A DNA stretch of 64,000 nt, from contig CM038218.1 in the NCBI GenBank assembly GCA_021442155.1, positions 62,680,474 through 62,744,473 of the forward strand, given 5' to 3'. A program made the position numbers and the translations under genes. The notes below the pieces were generated by a model. The model ran no database searches. It was not told where the DNA came from and was given only the letters and a program-made list of their open reading frames with translations. Source of the DNA: Cymbidium sinense (taxonomy: Eukaryota > Streptophyta > Magnoliopsida > Asparagales > Orchidaceae). Of this stretch, positions 52,734-62,760 are shown piece by piece. Within the stretch, counting starts at the first letter, position 1; every line of letters begins with the position of its first letter.

Positions 52734-52978
52734 GATGCCACTTGGGTTCTCTCACACCTTTCCTAAAATACACTTAAAAGTTGATGAAATGGTGACAAGA
52801 ATGGTAGTTGTGATCCCACCAAGAAAGGATGCCGCTTGGGTTCTCTCACACCTAACTTAGCCGTGCTAGTTGAAATAAGATCCCTCTGGGGTTCTCTTAC
52901 TCCTAATCTAGTAGCACTGGGGAATCATTTTTAATTTATGTTCTTGTTGTGAAAGAAGGATAGGATATCTCTTGGGTT
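52734..52978 (-). repeat. PBS-complementary repeats, four copies (E2 tail)
   Basis: In plus coordinates the copies are GATGCCACTTGGGTT (52734-52748), GATGCCGCTTGGGTT (52828-52842), GATCCCTCTGGGGTT (52879-52893) and GATATCTCTTGGGTT (52964-52978). On the element strand each reads like AACCCAAGCGGCATC within a longer unit, AGGTGTGAGAGAACCCAAG. They begin about 120 bp after the pol stop. The 52828 copy pairs with the E3 PBS at 14 of 15 positions. Confidence 0.75.
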
Positions 52979-53101
52979 CTCTTGCACCTACCCTAGACAC
53001 GTCATGATGGATTTGTAAACAAGCAAACAACGCTTCGAATGAAGAAAATATTTTGATGAATTGGAAGGGAATTTTGAGGATAATTATTTCCAAACATGAT
53101 T

Positions 53102-54300
53102 TTATGGGTAATATTTCTTTAAATAGAGCCCATTGATTGGAAGCATCGGGTGTTCCCCTTTATAATCAATAAGTTGATAAGATCCTCCTTGGTAGGCCTT
53201 CTATATGATAAAAGGGTCTTCCCAAATGGGTTCAAACTTGCCTCCCATCTTTCGATTGGCAACAATTATCCTTAGAACTAAAATAAGCTCTCCTACTTGA
53301 AAAGCTCTAGGGCAAACCAGCTTGTTGTGAGCTTGAATCATCTTGGCTTTGTACAACTCGAGGTGTTGGCATGCCCGTTGGCATCTCTTATCCAAACCTT
53401 TGAGCACTTCTAATCGCAACTTGGCATTCTCTTTAGTGATTTTACTACCCATTGCTATATTTAGTGATGGGAGTTAAACTTCTAAGGGTAGAACGGCTTC
53501 GGACCCACACACTAAGGAGAAAGGGGTAGATTGAGTTGGAGTTCTGTATGTGGTGTTGTATGCCCATAAAACTTCACCTAGCTGCTCATGCCACTGTCAC
53601 TTATTATCGTTGAGTGTCTTCTTTAGTATCTGGATGAGAGTTTTGTTGAATGCTTCTGCTATGCCATTTGCCCTGGGATAGTAGATAGTGGAGTATCTCC
53701 AATCTTTATCGTGTCTTCTGGCAAAGGTGTTGATCTTAGTACTCTTGAATGCAGTACCATTATCAAATATAATTCATTGAGGCACCCCTAACCTATATGT
53801 ATGATTTCTGAAAAATTGGAGCATATCTTTGTGACCTCTCTAAGTGGGATTACCTCCGCCCACTTGGAAAAGTAGTCAGTGGCAGTTAGGATGAACCGAT
53901 GACCCTTAGAAGAAGGAGAATCAATCGTACCTACTATGTCAATACCCCAACACTCGAATGGCCATGAGGCCAATGTATGGTGTATAATGTTGGGTGCTTG
54001 GTGTAAGACTACACTGTGTACTTGACATTGATGGCATCTCCTAGCTACATCCATGTAGTCTGTAATCATTGAGGGTCAGTAGTATCATAGTCTTTTGATC
54101 TTGGCTTTTATCTTCGGACCGGACTGATGCACTCCGCACAGACCTAAATGTACCTTGGTCATAATCTTATAGGCTTCATGTTTGTCTAAACAGCGTAACC
54201 ACTTTTGATCGAAAGACCATCGGTACAAGGTGTCATCCATGAAAGAATAGGAGAGACCTCTCTGCTTCATCTGATGGGTTTGTGATTTCTCTTGAGGTAG
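53102..54300 (-). pseudogene. E2 integrase
   Basis: The best preserved integrase here. On the minus strand: zinc-binding H-H part (DKHEAYKIMTKVHLGLCGVH), CHQCQ, then LASWPFECWGIDIVGTIDSP, GHRFILTATDYFSKWAEVIP, IIFDNGTAF and YYPRANGIAEAFNKTL. The DDE triad (D in GIDIV, D in FDNGT, E in GIAEAF) is intact. The C-terminal part reads EVLKGLDKRCQRACQHLELY, FQVGELILVLR and GGKFEPIWEDPF, ending NGLYLKKYYP at the TAA complementary to 53102-53104. Stops (WYDT region near 54085, before GVP near 53785, and around 53580) and frameshifts make it a pseudogene. Confidence 0.9.
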
Positions 54301-54470
54301 TTTGCTTATGTTCAAGTAATCTATGAATGGTTGCCTCCAATCTAGCTCCTCATCCTTATTGTCAATGGAAACTTGCCCTTCAAGAGAGAATCTCTCGATG
54401 AGTTCAGCATTAATAAGGGAAAAGACTTGTCTATTTTGGACCCTTATTGGAATGGACTCATATTTCGGAC
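54301..54470 (-). pseudogene. E2 aRNH-integrase linker
   Basis: Open segment linking the second RNase H to integrase: YESIPIRVQNRQVFSLINAE, LIERFSLEGQVSIDNKDEEL, DWRQPFIDYLNISKLPQEK. It is nearly identical in layout to E1 (13011-13177). Confidence 0.85.
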
Positions 54471-54890
54471 ATGTTAATTCCTTCACGAGTTTTGTCAAAG
54501 CATCTGCTACTGCATTCTCTCCTCGAGGAACCTTGTAGATGGTGACTTCAGAGATTTGGGTCAACAACTTCATGGTGTACTCATGGTAGTGACGAAGCTT
54601 AGGTTTTAGAACCTTATAGGACCCAGCAATCTGGTTAATGACCAGCTAAGAATCCCCGTAGATGTTGATGCTTTTGACACACACTGTAATAGTTAACTCA
54701 GATCGACAATCAAAGCCTCATACTTGACTTCATTATTGGTGCATGGATTGGAGAGATAGTATGAGAATCTCATCACATCATAGTCTGGAGTTAAAAGAAT
54801 GATTCTTACCCTTACCTTTCTTGGAAGAGTATATCATGGTTCTTCTCCTTTTAGAAAGAAAGTCGCACCATCAAAATACATCTCCCAATG
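54471..54890 (-). pseudogene. E2 second (archaeal-type) RNase H domain
   Basis: On the minus strand: WEMYFDGATFFLKGEEP, IILLTPDYDVMRFSYYLSNP, CTNNEVKYEALIVDL, then after frame disruptions KLLTQISEVTIYKVPRGENA and VADALTKLVKEL. FDG, the E of KYEAL and the D of VADAL are the expected acidic residues. Position and sequence match the E1 domain and confirm Tat-lineage membership. Broken by at least two frameshifts or stops between 54590 and 54770. Confidence 0.88.
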
Positions 54891-55310
54891 GCTGATCCTC
54901 GTGTCCCCTAAGTTCATGATTTATTCATCGGGGAGGTCATCACTAAGCGGAGAATCAGGAAGTGGGTGTGCTGCAAAGAAAAATGCTAATGTTTGTCCTT
55001 TCACCACACTAAGGGGTATGAATATAATGTCGAACTGTGAGAGAATCATGGATCAATGCACCAACCATCCGGATAACATCGGTCTTATCATGAGATATTA
55101 TAGTGGATTGATTCTTGAAATCAAGTTTACCTTATGAGAGAGCATATAGTGTTGTAGCTTTTTGGATGCGAAGATTAAAGTTAGGCAATGTTTCTCAATA
55201 GGTGGGTAGTTTGCTTCAGTAGGGATCAGACAATGGCTGAGGTAGTAAAGAGCGTTCTCCTTCCCTTTGTCATTGGTTTGGGCCAACAGAGTCATCCAAT
55301 ACAATAATGT
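54891..55310 (-). pseudogene. E2 RT-linked RNase H and connection
   Basis: On the minus strand: MTLLAQTNDKGKENALYYLS, LIPTEANYPPIEKHCLTLIF, ASKKLQHYMLSHKVNLISRI. After 55098 the frame decays across the part equivalent to the E1 linker. Stops and at least one shift are present. Confidence 0.85.
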
Positions 55311-56066
55311 AGAGGATAAGTGGCTTTCTCGAGATAGGCTAGAATTAGTTGGTTCACCAAATACTGCTTGATGTCTTCAAAGGCATGCTACCACTTGTTA
55401 TCTCACTTAAACTTAGTGTCCTTTTTTACAAGTGCTAAAAATTTCTTGCATCTCCCTGATAGATTAGAGATAAAGCATCTTAAATACACCAATCGCCCTT
55501 AGAACTATCTGAGTTGAGTTAAACTTTTAGGGGGTGGAATTTCTAAGATAGCTTTGATCTTTTCTGGGTCTATCTCTATTTCCCGGTGCTGGACAACAAG
55601 CCCAAGGAACTTCCCTGAAGCTACTTCGAATGCACACTTCAGGGGGTTCATTTTGAGATTAAATTATCTTAACCGTCTAAAAACTACTCTCAAGTCGAAG
55701 AGATGATCTTCCTTTTCTTTGCTTTTGACTACTAGATCATCAACATAGCATTCAATATGATGATGAATGAGTTCATTGAAGATCCGAGTCATGGCCCACT
55801 GGTATGTAGCACCGGCATTTTTAAGGCCAAAAGGCATGGTCTTATAATAATAGATTATTTCTTTCATCCTTGGGGGTCATCTTGATTTTATTATAGTGAG
55901 ATGACCCATCCATAAAGGAGAAAACTGCATGAGATGAGGCGATGTCCACCATTAACTCGAGTATAGGAAGTAAAAAATTCATCCTTAGGACATGCCTTAT
56001 TTAAGTCCCTAAAATCGACGCATATGAGAATTTGGTCATTCTTTTTCTTAACTGGCATGACTCTGG
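55311..56066 (-). pseudogene. E2 reverse transcriptase
   Basis: On the minus strand: MPVKKKNDQILICVDFRDLN, KACPKDEF (fingers), a frame-shifted palm start, then YYYKTMPFGLKNAGATYQWA, TRIFNELIHHHIECYVDDLV, VKSKEKEDHLFDLRVVFRRL and FNLKMNPLKCAFEVASGKFL, HREIEIDPEKIKAILEIPPP. YVDD is intact, unlike E1 (YVND). The end of the domain is altered: after EDIKQYLV the usual AAPI.GKPL stretch is replaced by LILAYLEKATYP. The N-terminus is fused to the gag-PR linker by deletion (56066/56067). Confidence 0.9.
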
Positions 56067-56772
56067 GCTAGTCCTCCATAAACATATCCATGGGTAGAGC
56101 ATCCTGTGGAGGGGCTTTTTTATCGCTGGAACTAATGACTTGCTTAGCCTTATCCTGAGGTACTGCCCTAGAGGTAGAACCTTGCCACTGCGGAGATTAA
56201 CTTTGGTAACCTCTTATGGTGGTTTAGTGGAAGATTCTACCTACTCATCAAGCATACCTACAGCTTCTCTTATAGGACCCTCGGAATCAATTGATTTCAA
56301 GTTTATCTCAAGAGGTGAACCTATTATTCAGAGAAGGAAAGTCCATCTCTAAATTAAAAAGAGGATGATCGGAGTTGTTATAATTAATAATACTTGAAGA
56401 GTTTTCTAAATGAGTGGAATCAGATAACCCATCAGAAGTGCCACAAATGTAATTGAAACTAGCTTTATTCTTCAATTTCTTAGATTTAAAAGGAGGTACA
56501 TAGTAGAAATCTAGTAAAGTAAGTGGGGTAAGGGATTTGATGAGCTCATCCATCGATACAAGATGTCTACTAGAAGAAGAACTAGCATAAGTAGGAATGT
56601 CACCTGAAGTAGTAGATGGAACGGTGGAATGGAGGCTGGGCTCAGTCGGTGGTTTCGCTACTTGGCTATCCCAAGCAAGTATGGGCTGTTGCTGAGCTCC
56701 CACTTTTCCCAAGTTGTCTTTGGCAACTTGCAAACCTTCCTTGATGTTGGAGGTTCGAGCTGCTTCAGGCAC
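56067..56772 (-). pseudogene. E2 gag-protease linker; protease deleted
   Basis: On the minus strand: PEAARTSNIKEGLQVAKDNL, SSSSSRHLVSMDELIKSLTP, LLDFYYVPPFKSKKLKNK, NSSSIINYNNSDHPLFNLEM, EVTKVNLRSGKVLPL and MDMFMED-stop-PRV. In E3, DQPRV continues as DYNDLAHLKK into protease; in E2, PRV is followed directly by MPVKKKN of the RT. The whole protease and the RT N-terminus are therefore missing, with CCCAGAGT at the junction. Confidence 0.88.
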
Positions 56773-57797
56773 CTATAAGGAAAGTTTTTTTATTTTTTAA
56801 ACAATTTTTTAGAGGTTTGGGATAAAGAGATATCCCAACCTTCTTTTATTTTGAGAGGATCACAAGTATCCCAAAGGATTACCTTAACAGAACTAGATGG
56901 TTGTTCTACTAGGTATTCCTTAGGGATAACTATAGTGCCCGACTTGTAGTTATGCTCAAGCCAGTCCTCAAATGTAAAGTAATCCTCCAAAACATGACCT
57001 AGCATGCGGTGATATGGGCAAAAGTTAGGATCATTACTCCTGCCCACTTCCTCCGGCTTCCTAAGCTCAGGTAACTAAAAATTAGATTTATTTAAGAGGT
57101 TCTTAAAGAATTTCTTGACTACCTCCCTCTATAAATGAATAAGGTTTATTTAATTTATCTAAAAGAGTAGGTGGATGATAGCTACTTCGGGGTGGGTATG
57201 TATACCGCTGTTGAGAGTATGGTTGAGGAGGAGGCGAAAGGCCATAGAGGCTACTGTGGCGGCTAATATGATGGCCGAGGCGGTGGTAAATGAGGTAGAA
57301 GCAAAGGCTATGGAGCTCGAGGTCTCTCATGCTAATCCCTGGCCGATTTCTTCCCCTTGTCAAATGCTGTTACTGCCCCTGGCTTCTTTTCATAGGCTTT
57401 CTGTGGCTTTGGCTTTTATGATTGATCTTGAAAAGGAAACTATTTGTTTCTCTCCTTGTAGGCTAGCCACCTTATTGATTAGCTTCTCAAATATCTTAAT
57501 AGTAAAACCTTTAAGCATGAAGGCGACCAGTCAATGAATATTCTTTAATAGAATTTTAATAGCATGTTGTTCAGACAGCTGTAGTTTGCATTTCATGCTT
57601 AAATAACTCCATCTAAGAATATAATCAACGAGGGACTCACAGTGTTGTTGACCACAGATCACCCACAGTTATCTTGAGCAAAGAAACCTCTTAACAAAGA
57701 GTTGCTCCAACTTAGCAAAAGTCTTTATTGAACTATTGGGGAGTTAAGCGTACCAATCAAAAGCTATACTCACCAGGCTGCTGACAGAGAGACTGAA
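56773..57797 (-). pseudogene. E2 gag (capsid, zinc-knuckle-like), cut by LTR6
   Basis: On the minus strand: SISSWAELAQLFVQRFL, TTVGDLWSTQQCESLVDYIL, RWSYLSMKCKLQLSEQHAIK and FMLKGFTIKIFEKLINKVAS (capsid), then a Pro/Tyr-rich part (PPPQPYSQQRYTYPPRSSYH, TLLDKLNKPYSFIEG), then SNDPNFCPYHRMLGHVLEDY, FTFEDWLEHNYKSG (a CxxH..GH nucleocapsid-like motif) and GWDISLSQTSKK. Stops and frameshifts are present. The N-terminal gag, ORF1, leader and 5' LTR are displaced beyond the window because LTR6 begins at 57798. Confidence 0.87.
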
Positions 57798-58589
57798 TGT
57801 TGACCTCACTTTTAGAGTGAGCTCTTAACCTCCTTTTCTTAGACTTAGTATTCTTCTAGACACTAAAAACTCTTTAGTCATAAGACACTTCTAGTGATTA
57901 GGTGAACACTTAACCTAAGCCTAGAGACTTAGAAAGGTTAACCATAGGATTAGGCTATGTCTTAGGGCTTAAGGAAATCACCTATCCTATAGCCTAAACC
58001 CACTCCATATACACCTTCTCAAATCGAACCCAGATTTAAATCTCAAACTAAACCTTAAATTCAAATTCATATTCCAAGTCTAATTTCAAATTTGACTCCA
58101 AATGATTGAAACCCAAAATCATATTCAAATCCTAAGACCCTTCATAAGCCATAAGAACCACATTCATAAGCTTAGCCAAAACTCCCTTTAGATCAAATCA
58201 AACTCAATTAATTTATTTATAAATCAATTATTCTTTCATTTATATTCACAAATATAAATAAAATCCAAATTCAAATGACCAAAACTATATCGAAAATCAA
58301 ATCTAAACTCAATCTAAGCCCATTAAGCCAATTCTTTAGACTTAGCCAAATTCTATCCAAATCAAGTCAAAACTAATGAATTTTCTCTTGAATCAATCAT
58401 TTAATCATTTATCCAAATATAAATAAAACCTACAATCATCAAATCAAATTCAAGTCAACCCAAGTCAAGCTTAACTTAGCCCTTTTGACTTAAAACTTTC
58501 AATTGAGCCAAAACCTATTGGACTCCAAATTGATTGCCGTTGAATTTATATTTCAATCCACGGCTCATATATATGTTCAACTAAACTCA

Positions 58590-59350
58590 AATAAAACCAA
58601 AACCAAACCAATTGACACACTTAGGTCCACTTGACCCAAAGTAACCTAAAGGACCCATTTGAGCAACTTCCAATCCAACCCAAATTGGATTGAACCAAGC
58701 TCACGACCAAGTCAACCCTTAGCCCAAATCAACCAAAACTAGCCAACACTCATCATACACCAAATTTATTGAAACTAATAATTTGAATCAACCTGAAGTC
58801 AATATTTAAATATGACTTGAGCACCAAATGAACCAAACCAAGCACAATTGGCCATTCAATCTAAGTTGACCCAAATTGGGTCAAATCATGATCTAACCAA
58901 AATTGATTGCAACCAATAGCTCAAGTTCATTCTAATTTGATTATTGAACTTGACCAAAGTCATAATTGAGTCTAATTTGATCAATTGGTCAACTTGATCC
59001 AACCTAGCCCAAATTGACCTAAAGGGACAAATTAGCTAAAATTCAAATTAAATCCAAATTGATTCAAACCAAAGATCACATTCATCTTCAATTAGCCAAT
59101 TGATCATGAATCAACTCATAACCCAAGCCAATTTGGCCAATTTTGGTCAAATTAGTCAACTTGACCCATTTGACCCATTTGATTCCAAATGAGCAAAAAT
59201 CAATTCTAAGACAAATTAAATCAAATTAATCATACCAAAACTCTTCAAATTATTATTTGAACCTAAACTAAGCCTTGGTTTGATCCAATTTAATTGGTCA
59301 AATTACGCTGACCCAATATGACCCATATGACCCAAATTGAGCCAAATCCC
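58590..59350. repeat. TTGACC/GGTCAA array in LTR6
   Basis: Same repeat class in reverse orientation, e.g. GATCAATTGGTCAACTTGAT near 58978 and GTCAACTTGACCCATTTGAC near 59154. Confidence 0.7.
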
Positions 59351-60918
59351 ATTAAAATGGCCCATTGGGGGCTGATCAAACCCAACCCAAATCCATTCAA
59401 GATCAATATAAAATAAACCCAACCCAATTAAATCCCTCATGGATCCTCCCCCATATAAGATTCCACCCAACCTCATTTAATTCTCCTCATCACATGCATT
59501 TAACTCCTCCCTAATATTTGCATTCAATGGAGCTGATCATATGGCAGCAAGAGAGAACTTTGGAGCAAAAATTCAAAGTCCTCAGTCAATTCATAATCCA
59601 TCCCAACCACCCCAAGCAAAATGACAATATTTTTGAGCCAAAAATTCAAAAGAGGATTTTCAGCCACTATTAAAGAAGGGGAAATGAGGCTTCATTCCTC
59701 TTCCTCCTATCACTATTCAGCCCCCAAGAGCTCTCCAAAGCAACCAGCCACCACTTCCCCACCTCTCTTGAGCCAAAAACATCAAAACTCGGTGGATTTT
59801 GGTGAGGAAATGGCAAGCACCGAAAAATACATCATTCTGAAGTGAAGGCAGAGGCTATACTCATTCCAAAGCTTTTTCTTTCACATAGGAGCTCACTCGA
59901 ATCTTCACCACCGCCAGAAATCATCCACAGCGAGATAAATTTTGCCAAACCATAGCCAACCTTAGAATTCTTCATTTGTAATGATTGTTTGCATAATTTT
60001 AGAAATTTATCCTAGAAAATCCTATATTTTATATTTTATATCATCCTAATTAGAAAATAAAAGTTTTTTGGTGTGAATCAATGCAAAAATGAGTCCATTT
60101 GGATAAGTTTTTATCTAAAATTTTTCATTTTTCCCAAAATACCCTCAATTTTTTTACTGCTGGTGGGACAAGCTCCGCATTCATGGGATGGATCGGATTG
60201 AGTGATCCCAGCCTTCATATTGGCGGGTGCATTTTGGAATGTATGATCGCCGGTTAATCGATGGTCGGATCAAGCACCGTCGCGCAATCGCCTCGGATCT
60301 GTGACCGCGATTTGACTGATCGGATGGTCCAGAAATCCGGTCACTTCGCCGACAGATTCTACTCAAATCTTGCCGGCATCACCGCCGGCGCAGCGGCCGC
60401 TGGCGCGCGTGCCATGCATCCTGCATCAATAGCGGTCACGCAGCACCACATTACCCGCGCAGTGGTGCTCCTTGATAAGTGAAAAAATTGGATTTTCTGA
60501 TTTTAAAATTACTTAAATTACCTGAAACTTCAAAAATTCATAAAAAAAATAAAATACCTAACCAACAATTACAAACAAGGGCTTGTTGGATTCATCTTTT
60601 TGAGAGGAATCCAAAAAATCCAAAATCCCCAAATTTTACTGAATAGTTTGAGCTTAATTTAGGTTTTAGTATAAATAAAGTTTCATTAATTACTCTAAAA
60701 AGATAAGTCCGATTGAGTTAAAATTTTCAAGGATTGAAACTAAAGTTAAAACACACCTATGATAAAAATCTCAAGTAAAAAAGACTTATGGATTGGGAGA
60801 AAATAAATTTTGAAGTTCATATTATCTATTTTAAAAAAATAAATCAAATAAAAAAACCAGAAAATTACAAAAATCTTCAAAATGGCTTAAACCACTTCAA
60901 TTAATAGTTAAGATCCTA

Positions 60919-61012
<94 letters not shown>
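60919..61012. repeat. (AAT)n microsatellite, about 94 bp
   Basis: Uninterrupted AAT trinucleotide run inside LTR6; the other LTRs have no such tract at this position. Confidence 0.98.
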
Positions 61013-61849
61013 TGATCTTAAAGCTTAATGAACCTACAATAAATATTTACGGTTAAAATTTAACAAATTGAGGAATTAATTAAAATAAAATAATAATCTA
61101 AATAATAAATTAAAATCAGAAATGAAATAACACTTAAACAATCGTTAATCAAACCTCAAACCCAAAAAATATCATATAATTCTTAGAGAAAATTAAATTA
61201 AAATATGATTAAACCTATTTAAGTTAATAAAACTCAATTAAATGATTAAATCTTAAATCAAACTTAAAATTAAACAAATCTAAGGAACTTTAACATGGGT
61301 CAAACTAGTATAACTAAACCTCCACTAAGCACACAATCTTAATCATATGAAACTCCTAAATGAATATAAATAAACTGAAACTAATTAATCATTAAGTAAA
61401 CTAAAAGGTTAAATTAATTGTAAATCCAACACATCATAATCACTTAATATTAATCAAACCAAACCAAACCAAATGAAGCTAAAGTAAACTTAATTAATTT
61501 AATCAATCCATTTGGAATAAGACAGTTACTTAACCATTAAATATTTCAACCTAATAACTAAATCAAACATGTTAATGAAATTAAACAAATATAATAAATG
61601 AACTAAATCAAATAAAACTTTAATCATAAATAATCAAACTTAATTGAAATGAAATAAGTAGTTAATTCACTTAATAATAATGATGGTAATAACAATAATC
61701 CTTTAATCAAATCAAACTTAAATAAAACTCTTAACTAAATCAAATCACTCACATGTGGGAAATTAAGCCATTAATTAAATAAATCTTTGATTAATCTAAT
61801 GATTTAAAATTTTAATTACCCTTAATCAAACTTAATTAATTAAACATTT

Positions 61850-62760
61850 AATTAATGCAAACTTAATGAATTAATCCATCATCTTAATGAACCAAATTAA
61901 TTTTATAAATCTCATTAAAATTAATTCAAAGAAAACACTTAATTAATCTACTAATTAATTTGATCACACCTCTTAAATAAACTAATTAAGTTAATAAAAT
62001 TAATCATATTAAACTTAAGCTTAATCAAACATAAAATATAATTAAATGCTAATTAAATCTTAATTTAAACTTAAATCAATAAGTCATTAGTTACATCATT
62101 AACCTAAATAAATATAAAATCAAATTAAAAATTAAACAAATCTTTATTTAATTTAATAATTGATCATACCTCTTAAATAAGCTAATTAAGTTAATCAAAT
62201 TAATCATATTAAACTTAAGCTTAATCAGACATATATTTGAACATAACTAAAATAGAATTAAATGTCAATCAAATCCTAAATTAAACATAAATCATTAAGT
62301 CATTAATTACATCATTAATCTAAATAAATATAAAACCAAATTAAAAATTAAATAAATCTTTATTTAATTTAATAATTAACTTAAACACACTTCTTAATTA
62401 AACTAATTACCCTTAAGCTAATCCAATTGAATAAACACCTAATTAATGCAAACTTAATAAATTAATCCATCATCTTAATAAACTAAATTAACTTTTTTTA
62501 ATCAAATTCAAATCAAACACCTAATTAATCTACTAATTAATTTGATCACACATCTTAAATAAGCTAATTAAGTCAATCAAATTAATCATATTAAACTTAA
62601 ACTTAATCAAACATAAATGCAATTAAATACCAACTAAATACTAAATTAAGCATAAATAATTAAGTCATTAATTACATCATTAATCTAAACAAATATGAAA
62701 TCAAATTGAAAATTAAATAAATATTTATAATTAACATAACTACACTTCTTAATTAAACTA
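61850..62760 (+). repeat. Tandem and higher-order repeats in LTR6
   Basis: A segment opening TGATCACACCTCTTAAATAA at 61961 recurs at 62161 (200-bp period) and again at about 62543, each followed by AATCATATTAAACTTAA and AGTCATTA.TTACATCATTAA. The preceding block (AATTAATGCAAACTTAAT, near 61850) recurs near 62440, giving a longer period of roughly 580-590 bp. Confidence 0.85.

Larger units (their letters stand above)
50504..53101 (-). mobile_element. E2 noncoding tail
   Basis: About 2.6 kb between the E2 pol stop and its 3' LTR, homologous to the E1 tail. On the minus strand it opens with four PBS-complementary repeats (52730-52980), then degenerate GATGTGAGTCC..GCTTTCTTCTT repeats, a (TTTG)n tract, the CCCAGTGGA-type short repeats (about 50640-51000) and a terminal hairpin. 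Stops are dense in all frames; no gene is supported. Confidence 0.82.

Noticed and set aside
54799..55137. 112-residue plus-strand frame
   Set aside because: Antisense shadow of the E2 RNase H/linker region.
43157..57797. 43157-50503 and 57798-64000 as the two LTRs of one element around E2
   Set aside because: They are in opposite orientations and the right one starts inside gag, so they cannot be a direct-repeat LTR pair.
60261..60482. 73-residue frame with an Ala-rich stretch in LTR6
   Set aside because: It lies in the CpG-rich LTR core, is not conserved in other LTRs and has no recognisable domain.
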